A DNA stretch of 64,000 nucleotides from Dugong dugon (taxonomy: Eukaryota; Chordata; Mammalia; Sirenia; Dugongidae): assembly GCA_030035585.1 (NCBI GenBank), contig CM057477.1, positions 61,299,447-61,363,446 on the forward strand, written 5' to 3'. The translations under genes were made by a program, and so were the position numbers. Under the pieces are notes generated by a model. It made no database searches. It saw nothing but the letters and a program-made list of their open reading frames with translations, and had not been told where the DNA came from. The first letter of the stretch is position 1. Each line of letters opens with the position of its first letter. Shown here piece after piece: positions 1-11,374 of this stretch.

Positions 1-549
1 TTAACACCTGTAAGACTCTCCTATAAAAATTGGCACCAAAGAAGCCGAGATCACGGGGCAGGCTTAACCAAGCTTAAGCAGATCCGACGGGCAGTGCTAT
101 TAGGCCTTACCCTTACCCAGGTCCCACAGATGACTTTCTGCAAGGAACTGACCTTGCTTTGGTACCCTGGTGTCTAAAAAGCGAATCCACTTCTGAAAAA
201 CTGAAATTATTCTGAGAGAGTACTCTATTTCTCCAGAGCATTACATCCAATAATAATAATGGTCCTCAGTACTCATAATATTGCTTTTCATCTAATACAC
301 ACTTGAGAACATTAATTAGAAACTAGATGGAATTCCTAATGACTGGATGGTGGAAAATTGTGCCTGTGGCAAGGTAAATTCACAGACAACACAGTGGTCT
401 GGCAGCCAAGGAAAAATGCACAATTCCTCCTTTTCCAGCCTCTAACTCTGAGGACTTTATTGTGTATTAAAGCAAAAGGGAATAAGCTCATATTAACATC
501 ACAAAATACAACAAAATGCTTAGAAAACCCCTTATGTAATGCAAAGTAC
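1..549 (-). other. ENOX1: ENOX1 intron downstream of the RRM exon (partial)
   Basis: The stretch begins at the gtactt donor and runs off the left edge. I recognise no repeats or exons in it. The next ENOX1 exon, which should complete the RRM, is not in the window. Confidence 0.85.
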
Positions 550-756
550 CAGAAAGGTAAATGGCTTTATCGACCATGAATTCCTCTGCAAAGCGGATGT
601 GACAAAAATTCTTCTTGCTTTTCCGAATCGCTGTGATATCACCGCACTGCTCAAAGACTTCTTGAATAATTTCCTCAGTAGCATTTTCTGGTAATCCTCC
701 AACAAACACAGTCTTACACCCAGGAGGTCGCTCTCTTGTGGAAGGCGGTGGAAGAT
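550..756 (-). CDS. ENOX1: ENOX1 coding exon, first two-thirds of the RRM domain
   Basis: Fourth coding exon visible here and the last one in the window; ENOX1 continues past base 1. It is 207 nt: two bases completing an Asn codon, 68 codons and one trailing base. It encodes the proline/arginine linker STRERPPGCK, then the start of an RNA-recognition motif with RNP2-like VFVGGL and RNP1-like NFCHIRF, ending at the codons for YLS. The acceptor is gattcttag before AT (bases 757-765 read in reverse). The donor is G/gtactt, weaker than the other donors of the gene. Known of the family: ENOX1 is a cell-surface hydroquinone/NADH oxidase with protein disulfide-thiol interchange activity, and the RRM-like domain lies N-terminal to a coiled-coil region. 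Residues such as ATEEIIQEVFEQCGDITA fit ENOX1 better than ENOX2, which I recall having GTEQIIVEVFEQCGEIIA here. Confidence 0.96.
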
Positions 757-1982
757 CTAAGAATCACAACAAAACAGAGGGTTTTGTCTTTTATTTATTT
801 GCTCTTTTTTTTTCTTTTTCCTGGTTCAACTGGCCAAAGTAAAGCTTGCAGAGTAACTTTTCCATACTACGTAAAGATAAATTTATACACCAACTTACAC
901 TTATCTCTGCCTGTCTCGTTTTTAAGTTCCTGTCCCCTCCTCCTCTGAACCTTTACTTTCTGTGTTCATTTCTACACAGAGCGCCTATGCTTGTCCGAGA
1001 ACAAAGCTAAAGCAAACGTTAGCATAATTTCATTTCTCCTTCATAATACGGAAGCCCAGCAAATAGGGAAAAAAAAAAAAAAACTTCACGAAGTACAAAA
1101 CATCATGAACTGACAACATGATGAAAAACCTCGGCTTGTTATCTGCTTTGTCTTGTAGCAGACAGTGGAGCGGCGAGGCAGAACACGGAAGCGTAACCTA
1201 ATAGCACGCACAGTACTTAGCAGGCTGTGAAACACTGCCTAGAAAAAAAAAAATCTCTTTTTTTATTATTCACATTTAAATGAGCAAACTATTAAATTTT
1301 GGGGAGGTTGTATAAAAAGATAAACTGTACACTGTCACAACATTTTACCTAGTTTATATGTAGATTACTAAAGCAATCTCTTGAAAAGTCCCCTTAAAAT
1401 AGGCAACACTGATTAATGTGAATTTTAAAAAACAAAAGAAATCCTTAGGTCCTTAAGCCCATAAACTTAGTATCCGAGGCTAAGTAAAAAAAAAAAAAAA
1501 AGTCTGGCCCATTTACCTCATCAAACGTACATTTTCTTCAACCAGATGCAATTTGGTCCAGAAACTCTGAGATGCAGGCTCCCCCCCAAATTGCTAACAG
1601 CTAAATTAATTCAATTTTCCATCTAGCAAAACACATTTCAGAGTTTTTCTCCCACATTGGTGAAGATGAATGGATGTGTTCATATATTTCACACTATGTT
1701 CGGCAGCAAATGCTAGACTTTAATGGGTGAAAAGATTCTTAGTGGTAGATATATATATCCCCAAATCACACACGCTAAGCTTCACTGTATTGATTCAGCT
1801 GCTTGACGGACACTTGGACAGGTTCCCAGGTATTTGTTCTAATCTAGAGATTAAGGCCTTCTGTAGAATGATGCCCACACTGTCTGTCTATGCAGGAGAA
1901 TTCTGAAAAGAAATGCAATGCTATTTACAAAAAAGAAGGCATTTAAAACGATGAACAAATACTTCTCACAGGTGTCACTTAC
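757..1982 (-). other. ENOX1: ENOX1 intron between the linker exon and the RRM exon
   Basis: This is a 1,226-nt phase-1 intron. Read on the minus strand it begins gtaagt at 1982 and ends ttcttag at 757. It holds several A- or T-rich runs (about 1070-1083, 1241-1265, 1487-1501). I recognise no repeat family and no additional exon in it. Confidence 0.9.
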
Positions 1983-2156
1983 TTGGATTTTGAGGGAAAA
2001 GAGTACAGCTTTTGCAGTGGATTATTTCTTTGACAACAGCCACTTCCGTTGGCGGCGGGGGTGGGACCAGCCCCAGGCCTGGTATCATTGGGTTAATGGG
2101 GGTGATTCCAGTCATCATGTTGAGGCTTGGATCAAAGCCTGGTACACAGATTGAGT
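1983..2156 (-). CDS. ENOX1: ENOX1 coding exon, proline-rich linker before the RRM
   Basis: Third coding exon in transcription order. It is 174 nt: two bases completing Asp, 57 codons and one trailing base. It encodes the segment SICVPGFDPSLNMM, TGITPINPMIPGLGL, a run of five prolines, then VVKEIIHCKSC and TLFPQNP. The acceptor is gtgcttttacag and the donor is CCAA/gtaagt, a strong consensus site. The paired cysteines of HCKSC lie just ahead of the RRM and also occur in ENOX2, as I recall that protein. The sequence agrees with human ENOX1 as I remember it across the whole exon, so I am confident of the gene and the boundaries. The phase matches both neighbouring exons. Confidence 0.97.
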
Positions 2157-3008
2157 CTGTAAAAGCACACAAGACAACATCTTGGCTGGAGGATCTTAGA
2201 TCAATTTTGTTGTTGTTTTTGCTGTTTTTCTGTAAAGATTATTTGACTTTCTGCTTTCTATTTTTCAGAAATTTCTCTTGGCATAAGATGTAGTATGACA
2301 GAAAGCTATTCCAGAAGGGTAAACGGAAAATAAGATGAACCTAAAATTGTGCAGAAACGAAATCATATTACTTAAAATATGAACACGACAAACACAACAC
2401 AGCACGTTAAAGTGTAAAACCATGCACCATGGAGCTGTGCTATAATGGTGAAAGCAGCTTTCTGTTTCTTAACATCAGTGTGTTTCTACTGCTTCATGAC
2501 CCAGAATGCAGGAAGAATATCATTTAACACTGAAATGCCCTGAGAATCTAATTGTCAACCTGGTTTTATCAAAAGAGCCTTCTTACCAAGTGACCTAGAT
2601 CTGGAGAGTTCAATTTATATGTGCCTACTTTAAAATGAGGCATTCAGGTCCCACCTAACCTGCTTCTCAGGGTGAAGAAAATAAACAGTGATTACAGTTA
2701 CCATGGCTAGGTTAGATACACGCAGCCATGGCTCTATACATTTCTGAATTCTACTGGATAATGGTACTTTTTTCCTATAATTCCACCAACCAACAATTGA
2801 GCCACCCTTTTGAAATATTTATGGTCTGTATAAAAACACAACTCAAAAACTGAAAGAGTGAAAAAGGATAGCTTTTCCAGTATACATATTGAAATTGTTT
2901 TGTTGGTGTGATAATGAAGCAAGTAATTTCATAGGGGATACACAGGATTTTTTTTTTTTTTTTTTTTGGTGCTGTTATTGTTTTCTATAAGTAAGACCTT
3001 TCTAAGAG

Positions 3009-3211
3009 CTGTTGTTGTTAGGTGTCATTGAATTTATTCCAACTCATAGCAACCCTATGTGACAGAGTAGAACGTCCCCTAAGGTTTTCTTGGCTGTAAT
3101 CTTTCTAGGAGCAGATCGCCAGGTCTTTCTCCTGCACAGCTGCTGGGTGGGTCTGAACCACCAACCGTTAGGTTAGTAGTAGAGCCGTTAACCATTGTGC
3201 TACCAGGGCTG
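3009..3211 (-). repeat. AfroSINE
   Basis: Reads in reverse from the tRNA-like head (ccagggct at the right end) through a B-box-like GGTTCAGACCC to a body with the AfroSINE signature of 'actcatagcaaccctatgtgacagagtag'-type sequence. It is preceded by a T-run at 2949-2967, in the position expected for its tail. Confidence 0.85.
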
Positions 3212-4109
3212 TTAAAATACTATACTGAGTTCCTAACAGTAGCTCCTGTGGGTTTTTCTCTTTACAGAAGACAGATCCTCTGACTGGTGTGTGACAATGT
3301 TCCCAGGTGGACAACAGTGGCACAGATGCCATAAGGAGTAGCTATGGTGACTCTCTTCTACCAAGGGTGAAACTTCCCTCTTTTCTTATACTTTCCTGTT
3401 CTTTTCTCCTTCCTCAGCCGAGGTCTTCCTCCATTCTTCCTTTATCCTCCACCCTCTTTTTTGGATTCTGATCTACAGCCTGCGCCATATGCCCGTGCAT
3501 GGCCTCACTCTGCTTACCTGTGCAGAAAGGTCGGATAAACCCAGAGACAGAAGGAATGAGAACTATACCCTTTGTTTATTAAGCAACTCCTGAGGATGCA
3601 GAAGGCCCAGTAAAACATTTCCTTTCTGGGGACAGGTGTATAGCATTCCTCCAGCTACCTTGGACATTCCTACTCTTCTTCTGGGTTGAACAGAATAAGC
3701 AGTGTCATCCTGATCTGGGTCCCCAAGTGGATTGCTGTCCCATTTATTAGAAAATCCATTTAATTTGATCACATGTCAGAGTTTATTACTACCTTCAGGA
3801 AAATGAGCTTTTATTAAAAAAAAAAAACAAAAAAAAAACAAACAAGCAAACAAACCCATAAATGTAAATGTAAAATGAGCATTCTCTTTCAAAGTAGTAA
3901 CTATGGCAATCTAGGCACTGAGTCTATAATTCTAGCGCTCAGTTTCTTCATTTATAAAATGGGATCATTTGACTGGATTATCTCTTTGGGCGCCAGCATT
4001 CCGAGACTCCTGGATTCCTGGCTGATATTGTTCAAAACAATTGCTCAAAACAAAGGGACATACAAAAGACGTGAAAGTTCAAAAGTAACAGTGACATGGT
4101 TCAAACTCT

Positions 4110-4262
4110 GGTTATTCACTTAATCTTTATAAAGTTTCACAGGTATTACTCCCACTTTACACATCAAGAAATTGGAGCTTAAAACAGCTAAGTAAAATTG
4201 CTGACATCACAGCGCTAACAAGAGGGAGGGCCAGATCAAGAACGCAGGCTCTGGTCCACATT
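4110..4262 (-). repeat. MIR fragment
   Basis: Carries the MIR core in reverse, including cactttacacatcaagaaa and the following lysine-tRNA-like tail region. It is old and diverged. Confidence 0.6.
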
Positions 4263-5394
4263 AGACACATCTCTTCTTGACTATTCTAACGTTTCTACCT
4301 AGAAGGGCGCAGCTTGGTTATTCCCCTTGTACGTGACACTTGATTATTCTCCTTGTACATACTCCACTCTTAAAAAAAAAAAAAAATCAAGATTTGTCCT
4401 GCTGATCCAGATGTCAGTTATAAAGGAGAAGCTCCAGGACAGAATAGCTTTCCATGTTGTCATCACTGAAACAGCATACTGGCTTCCAAGGTGAATATAT
4501 TAGAAATATAAGTATTGGCAATGGGATTATTGGCAAGCTTGTGTTTTCATTTAATCTCATTCTGTACGTAGGATTGATTCGTCTGTTTCTTTTCTGGCCC
4601 CGGCCTCACTATTGTCTGCCAACTCAGGATGATTTAAGGCTGAAATAGCTCTGGACTGCAAACCCCGGAATGAGAGCACTGTGCATTATAATAAACAGAT
4701 GTTTCCCACAAATGAGATGAGAGGCCGGCACTTGCATTCTTGTTCATTTGTAACAGACTTTTCTTTTTCTCTCGGGAGGGCAAATAAATAAATAAATACA
4801 TCTTCAGAAATGGGTACAAAAGACCCTACTCTTGAGCCAAACAGTTGAATACGCAGCAAGAGTTACTTGGCTATTTCTGAGACATCGGTACGAAGGGACT
4901 ATGGGGTTTAATGAAATCTGCGTGGTGAGTGTGGTAGCTGGAGAAGATCTTAGGAAGGAATTAACACTTAAATTACGTTGGACCTCAAAGGATCTGAGAT
5001 TCTGTATTTGAGAGGAGGAAGTAGGGAAGGATAAGGCTTTTTTCCCTTTTTCTGTAATGTATAAGAACTTATCGCTTTTTAACAATATATGAACAGACGG
5101 AAATTGTTTTCTCAACCAGCACAGGAAGCTATTCCGCACTAACTCATTAAAGTAAATGCACAAGCTTTGCAGATCTGAGAATGACCCAGGCACAGGAAGG
5201 CAAAGGTGAGAAGAGAACATTGACTCCTAACAGTCTGTTCCTCGCCTTCCTCAGAGAGCTGCCCTTGTCAACTTCAGAGTTTACGAGTTGCAATTCCACT
5301 CAGAGAAAAAGGGAAGAAAGCTTAAATTGTAGCAAGAAAGAATCCAATTAAGTATGTGGCAGAACTTTCTTTTAGAAACTATTCTTAAACACGG

Positions 5395-5562
5395 GGAAAA
5401 CCCATCGCTGTCGAGTCGATTCCAACTCATAGGGACCCTACAGGACAGAGTCAAACTGCCCCATAAGGTTTGCAAAGAGCAGCTGGTGCATTCCAACTGC
5501 CGACATTTTGGTTAGCAGGCACAGCTTGTTGTAGCCTTGACCCACTGCGCCACTAGGGCTGC
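5395..5562 (-). repeat. AfroSINE
   Basis: Contains gctgtcgagtcgattcc near the left and ccactgcgccactagggct at the right, the reversed AfroSINE 3' and 5' ends. Confidence 0.9.
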
Positions 5563-5710
5563 TAACACAGGCAAGGGTTACTTATTTCATGGCTAACTCC
5601 TCTCAGTCTCACCAGCTCCCAGCACAGTAGCTGGCAGGGCCAACGCTCAGTAAATGTTTCTTTTCGGTTGTTTTCACAAATGAGCAAGACAAAAATCCCA
5701 CTTACTGATT

Positions 5711-5915
5711 TATGTTGTTGTTAGGTGCCGTTGAGTTCATTTCGTCTCATAGTGACCCCATGTGATGGAGAAGAACTTCCCCATAGGGTTTCCTAGGCTA
5801 TAATCTTTAGAGAAGCAGATCGCCAGGTCTTTCTTCCGCAGAGCCGCTGGGTGGGTTCAAGTCACCAACCTTTCAGTTAGCAGCCGAGTGCCTAACGGTT
5901 ACGCCACCAGGTCTC
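5711..5915 (-). repeat. AfroSINE with intact target-site duplication
   Basis: It is flanked by a perfect 10-bp duplication, cttactgatt, at 5701-5710 and 5916-5925, which fixes its limits. It is the longer AfroSINE form with the agcagatcgccaggtctttc segment. Confidence 0.95.
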
Positions 5916-6009
5916 CTTACTGATTCATAGTATAGTGCTTTATCAATTAATGAACATTTTCCAGAGGGGGAGTTGGGTTTTGTGCTTAGGATTTCAGAGG
6001 TATGGCAAT

Positions 6010-6560
6010 TGAATTCATTCATTCATTCATTCACATACTATTTACTGGGCACATACTGTTACCAGGATCTAGAGTTACAGAGATAACTGTGATAGGTTCC
6101 CTCCTGGGAAAATCCCAGGGCTTGAGAAGAACATTAAGGATGGCCAGGCACCAAACTCAGCAAAGAGTTGAGAAACATGAGCAGAAGCTCGAAGGATGAA
6201 AAGAGGTCCAGGAAGGGGCCCTTTCCTGTGGCTGTAGCATGATGTGCGCGTGACAGTGTGGCTTGGGTGTACTGAGAGGCTACAGGAGTCAGGCCAGATC
6301 AGAAGGGACCCTGCAGGTCAGGCTCAGCTCTGACATTATTCTGCCTGCAGTGGTAGCCCCTGAAGTTCAGCTACGTGCCCTCGGCCAGGCCATCCCTCCT
6401 TCTCTCCGTCTGGCGCTCCTTTTCTGTCCTTTTCAGTCAGTGTCTCGGTAAAGAGTTTCACACTGAAGGATAGAACATGATTCCCTTTGAAAGGAAGACA
6501 GTAGAGGCCTACTTCCAGCCAGGGCTGATGGGACAGAGATAAGTTATCAGTGCCATGAGC
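6010..6560 (-). repeat. L2 LINE fragment
   Basis: It starts with (ATTC)n and a diverged 'tactatttactgggcacata' segment, the reversed L2 3' end, followed by purine-rich sequence typical of reversed L2. Old and approximate at the right edge. Confidence 0.5.
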
Positions 6561-6726
6561 AAGTCCAGCCCAGAAGGCTGAACATAGGGTTCCAAGAGAA
6601 TAATACGAGAAAAGAGGTGGTAATCAGGCCAAACGGTAGCATTACTGGTTTAGTCCTGGGCCGAGGGTGTGCTGACAAAGTGTGTAAGCACAGAGATTGT
6701 TAGCAGCAGACAAAACACAAGTCCAG

Positions 6727-7062
6727 GCAGTTTGCATTCACCTACTAACCTAAAGATCGGCGGTTCAGACCCACCCGGCGGCACCTCAGAAGAATGGTCT
6801 GACAATCTGCTCCTGTAAAGATTCCAAAAACTGAAACCAAACTCACTATTGTCGAGTTGATTCCAACTCACAGCCACCCCATGGGTTTCCAAGGCTGTAA
6901 ATCTCTATGAAAGCAGACTGTCGCATCTTTCTCCAGCAAAGCTGCTGGTGGTTTCAAACTGCCAACCTTTAGGTTTGTTGGTCACTTTAACCACTGCACC
7001 ACCACCATGAAAACCCTATTGAGCAGTTCTACTCAGTAACACGTGGGGTCTCGATGAATTGG
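6727..7062 (+). repeat. AfroSINE split by a second AfroSINE
   Basis: The plus-strand element has its head at 6727-6829 (ggcggttcagacccaccc is the B-box region) and resumes at about 7005-7062 with gttctactcagtaacacg. The gap is filled by the minus-strand copy listed next. Confidence 0.85.
6832..7004 (-). repeat. AfroSINE nested inside another AfroSINE
   Basis: Reads in reverse from accactgcaccaccacca back to attgtcgagttgattcc. It interrupts the plus-strand copy at 6727-7062, so it is the younger of the two. Confidence 0.85.
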
Positions 7063-8019
7063 AATGTACTTCACTGCATTGTTTTTTTCTTTTTTTTTTA
7101 GGCAGGCCAGGCGCACGAGGGGACTGTCCACAGCTCACAGGGCCCTCGCTACCCTGGTTTGGGGTTCAGACTTCAGTACACAGGTGGGGTTCGGGGGACT
7201 GAGCTTGGCAACAATGAGGTGAAGCTACAGGTCTAGAAACCCTAGATAAGTACCTAAGCTGGAACTCAGGCCACAGAAGCAAGACATGGATCCAGATACT
7301 AGAATTGGGGGCTGGGGTTCAGGGAAGGAGCTGATACCCCAGTTAACAGACCTGGGCACAGGTAAGAGCCCAGTCAGCAACAAGCATGGCTGGAAGCTGA
7401 AGGCAAGGCTCAAGGACCCCTTTCCTCCTGCCCAAGGCCTGGACGGAACCTCAAGACCAGGCAGATGTTGAGCCTGTGGGGGCCGATCCCAGGACGTCTG
7501 CATGGCCAAGAGATGAGCCAGAGGGGCTTTGATTACCTTCAATAGCTCCTCTCCTTTCTTCAGAGGAATTGTTGGCTTAAATAATGATGTATCATCACTC
7601 TACAGAGAAGCTACATGATACATGAGGACAATCTGTTTACTAGAAGTTTAGGAAGGGGAGACTTTCTCAGATTATTCTCAGACAGGTCTCCAGTTGGAAT
7701 TGACACACCATGCTCTTTTACAATGCCGACTCATGAACTATTGAAGTCATGCTTTTTTATTCCATGTCCTCCTTTCCTCAAATAGTCTTAAAAATCATTT
7801 TGCGATCAACAAAAGAGAAGCGGATTTTAAAAAGGTGACCTAGAAGTCAAAGGATCTGGTGACCCTAAGGCTTCAATGTCTTTACCGGTGAATGCGAATG
7901 TGAGTACCAGGTATACCACCTTCACAAAGTGGGAGCATCAGCTAAAACAATCCATGTGAGAGAGGCGTATCAGAGTGTTGAGAGACTAGCCTGGTTGGAG
8001 TCCTGACTTCAGTACACGG

Positions 8020-8242
8020 TTTGCAATCAGATAACGTCTGAGATCAGGTACTAGGTCTCCCACGCACTGGCTAGCTGACCGCAGAAATTTAATCAATCTT
8101 TCTAAGCCTCATTTATCGTATCTGTAAAATGGGGATAATAATATCTGACCTTTAACGTTCTTGTGAGAATTGGGATAAAAAAAAAGTGTTTAGCATAGCG
8201 TCAAGAACAAAGTGATTACTCAAAGAATGGTAGCAATTATAT
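8020..8242 (+). repeat. MIR element
   Basis: Contains gcctcatttatcgtatctgt and aaaatggggataataatat, the MIR 3' half, then the agcatagcgtcaag region near its end. Confidence 0.75.
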
Positions 8243-8300
8243 ACAACGTTAGTAAATATTTATATGGATAATACATACTTATATAACGTTATATGTATAA

Positions 8301-8510
8301 TGGAGTCCCTGGGCAGTGTAAACAGTTAATGCATTCAGCTGCTAACTGAAAAGCTGGAAGTTCAAGTCCACCCAGAGGCACCCTGGAAGAAAAGCCAGGT
8401 GATCTACTTCTGAAAAATCAGCCATTGAAAATCCTATGGAGCACAGTTCTACTCTGACACACAGGGCTGCCATGAGTCGTAATTGACTTGAGGGCACCTG
8501 GTTTTCTGGT
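8301..8510 (+). repeat. AfroSINE with intact target-site duplication
   Basis: It is flanked by the perfect 11-bp repeat tatatgtataa at 8290-8300 and 8511-8521. It starts tggagtccctgggcagtg and ends gacttgagggcacctgg. Confidence 0.95.
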
Positions 8511-8599
8511 ATATGTATAACACATTTATGTAACAGTCTATAAATATGTTATTAACATTTATATACATAAAGATTATGATGATGACATTAAAGTGTTTC

Positions 8600-8880
8600 A
8601 TTTGACAAAACAGTGCTTATGAGGTGCTGGGAATTTTGGTAGGTACTTTTCATGCAAAGGTATTGAAAGATATGGGTCCTTCCTTCAGGGAGGTGACAGT
8701 CTGGTGGCAGAAACAACGAAATAGGAAATGACAGTAGAGTATGACATCTGCTGTGAGACATTTAGGTCGGGGTGTCATGGAAACAGAAGGCGGGCATCTA
8801 AACCAGTCTGGGGTGAGGGATAATGTTGGAGACGGAATCCTGCAGGGAGTGACATATGATCTGAGTCTTAAAAAGCATGA
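8600..8880 (-). repeat. L2 LINE fragment
   Basis: It has a diverged 'acagtgcttatgaggtgctg' start and a run of features of reversed L2 sequence (tcagggaggtgacagtctgg). Assignment is by similarity of layout to the L2 at 35271. Confidence 0.4.
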
Positions 8881-9062
8881 CTTCTATCTATCCAGTGGAC
8901 ATGCAAAAAATATTTCTAAACGTCTTCTTAGAAAAAATGTACAAAACCAATCCCTTGGAGGCGGAATTGCTCTTAGGTTTTTACCTTTGTAAAAAAACAA
9001 AACAAAACAAAACACTGAAGATAGCTATGTATTTGCTGAGAACGAATCAACCACATAGTAGA

Positions 9063-9695
9063 TTATAAGTTAACATAATAGTGTACTTTATAAGATAAGT
9101 GAATGCCTGCAGGCAGAACCTTTAAGAAAACAAAATTGAAAATGCTTTTGTGATCTTTCCAAAGACATCCAAAGGCGGAGAGGTATGTTTTCCATTTAAA
9201 CCCAAGATATATCCAGAGTGAGCTCCCGGAGCCCTGCTGTGCGCATTTTATAAACAAAGACCTCATTCTATCAATAAAACCCTCAGTCTCTTCTACTGGG
9301 AAGTAATGCTGGCAGCACGCAGGAATGCAGCCATCAACAGCTATTTTAAGTACTGTTGACTTGCTTGAGGAAATTTGTGTCCATGTTTGAAAATATGACA
9401 GGGCACAAAGTGAAGAAAATTTCAAAACTTCTGACCAAAACTGGCACAGAGGAGAACTGACGGCTAAAAGAAGTCTGTCGGTTCTTTCCAGCAACCTACG
9501 CATGGAGCACGCACTCAGAAACCAAATATGTTTTGAGTAAGCAGGAGGTAAAAATCTATCAAAGGTTTTGTGCAATGCATTCCCACCGGGGGTCAGGTGA
9601 TTTGAATTCGATGCTAGAGCAGTTTCTGCACAGAGGCCTGGTCTGTTACACTCAAAGTAAGTCACTAGATGTTTCCTGGTCCTACTGAAATGCAC
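9063..9695 (-). other. Unassigned 211-codon open frame in non-repeat intron
   Basis: A frame of 210 residues stays open on the minus strand in a stretch where I recognise no repeat. The translation is rich in Ser, Leu, Cys and Phe, shows no domain I know, and has no adjoining splice sites or promoter that would make it a gene. Chance openness in moderately GC-balanced DNA is the simplest explanation. Another possibility is a conserved non-coding element. I do not call it a gene. Confidence 0.2.
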
Positions 9696-9829
9696 ACTTC
9701 AGACACAATGGACCTTACAGCTGAGGTATAAAAACCATGCTGGCACGTGCCCATCAAGCTTGGAGGGGTTCACGCAAAGGACACTGGACTTTAGCAAAGT
9801 TCAAACATTTCAAAGCTGAAAGAAACTTG

Positions 9830-9965
9830 GGTATTACCCTAGGCCCACCCTCTTGATGTGCAGATGAGAACACTGATGCCCAGAGAGGTTAAGTGGCTTG
9901 TCCCAAGTTACAGAGCTAGTTAAGAATGGAGCTGAACCCTGAATCAAGAGTCCTGCTGCCTCATC
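9830..9965 (-). repeat. MIR element
   Basis: Carries cccagagaggttaagtggct and acagagctagttaagaatgg, the reversed MIR core. Confidence 0.8.
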
Positions 9966-10025
9966 ACCGTACATTTGAATTCTCCGACATCTTTCCACCT
10001 GCATTTGAACTCCTCTAGTGACAGT

Positions 10026-10191
10026 ATGGTTAACGTGCTTGGCTGCTAACCGAAAGGTTGGAGGTTCAAGTCCACCCAGAGGTGATCCACTTCTGAAAAA
10101 TCAGCCATTGAAAACCCTAAGGAACACAGTTCTACTCTGACACACATGGGGTTGCCACAAGATGGAGTTAATGCAACGGCAGCTGGTTTAA
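10026..10191 (+). repeat. AfroSINE
   Basis: Contains gctgctaaccgaaaggttgg and gaggttcaagtccaccc (B box), then agccattgaaaaccctaagg. The 5' head is slightly truncated. Confidence 0.9.
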
Positions 10192-10523
10192 TAACAGTAC
10201 ATTCACTGCTTCCCAAGATAGTCCATTCCATTTCCTAATAGCTTTTGAGTGAAATCCATTGTCTTTATTCTGTATTCCTGGATTACTGTAACAGGTCTCT
10301 TTGCCACCATTACTGGTAGAATCCATGAAGAAAGCTTATGGGTATACCTGAGTCTTCTCTTGTCTAGACTCAGCACTCTGCTTCCTTTAGTCTTCCACAG
10401 ATGAGTGCCTTTCTTGAAATATGCACCTTTTCTGAGTTACCCCAGAATAGGCCAGGGTGAAGCTGACCAACTGCTTAGCAGTGATCTTCACCTTTCTTAA
10501 TTCTGAACTCTCTATTTTGTACT

Positions 10524-10727
10524 AAGGATCCCTGGGTGGTACAAATGCTTTGTGTTCAACTACTAACGTAAAGGTTGGTGATTCAAACCCACCCAACAGA
10601 AGGCCTGGCCATCTGCTTCTGTAAAGATTACAGCCAAGAAAACCCTCTGGGGCAGTTCTATTCTGTAACACATGGGGTTGCCATGAGTTGGAATCAACTT
10701 GACGCGATGAGTTTTTTTTTCTGTTTG
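10524..10727 (+). repeat. AfroSINE with target-site duplication
   Basis: It is flanked by tttgtact at 10516-10523 and 10728-10735. It starts aggatccctgggtggtac and ends in a T-rich tail after ttggaatcaacttgacgc. Confidence 0.92.
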
Positions 10728-11374
10728 TTTGTACTGACCTGCATATTATGATTAAAAAAATAATGGTAACACTTTTGAATGTTTGCTTCGTGCCAGGTTC
10801 GAGCCTAACGCTGCACATCACCTCAGCACATGAGTCTGACCCATGTTGAATGACCTCATTCAACTAAAATACATATGTTTTGTCACTGCAGGATGCCGTT
10901 ATAAAACTTTGCAGCTGACATTTTGAAACTAAATAAAAGATTCCACATTTTCCATTGCATTTTCAAACATCTGTCTTCCTAGGTTCTCCACCTGCCTTGA
11001 AATTTCCCTCCCTAGCCCTCAATATCTATAAAACAGCTAGACAACCCTTCCTTAAAGTTCTTGCTCCTTTTAATTTACCAGCAAATTTTTCCTTGTGGGT
11101 CAGACTCAACCACAGAGGGAGAGAAGACCCTCTTGTTGCCACTTTGGATTGGTGAATGTGTTAGATGCTTTGAGCTAAAAGGAACTTCTCCAGGAGATGC
11201 CTACAGGGTTGTCTGGGGCTTGGGGTTGCTACACGGGCCGTATCCTCATCCATTTTCTCCATCTGGCCAGGTGGCTAGTTCTTTCCTCCCACCAAGATAT
11301 TCCTGTTCTTTCCTCCTTTTGCCTTTACTCAAATATTCTCCAGGTCTCTGAATTTTAGCATAAGTTTCTAGAAA

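Noticed and set aside
2012..2293. 93-residue plus-strand frame with a Gly run
   Set aside because: It is antisense to the proline-run of the ENOX1 exon at 1983-2156.
4804..5220. 138-residue minus-strand open frame in non-repeat sequence
   Set aside because: It has no recognisable domain, no splice sites at its ends and no link to ENOX1 phase; a chance frame is sufficient.
6010..6040. A possible CRISPR-like array from the repeated attc units
   Set aside because: It is a four-base simple repeat at the end of an L2, in mammalian intron DNA, with no spacers.
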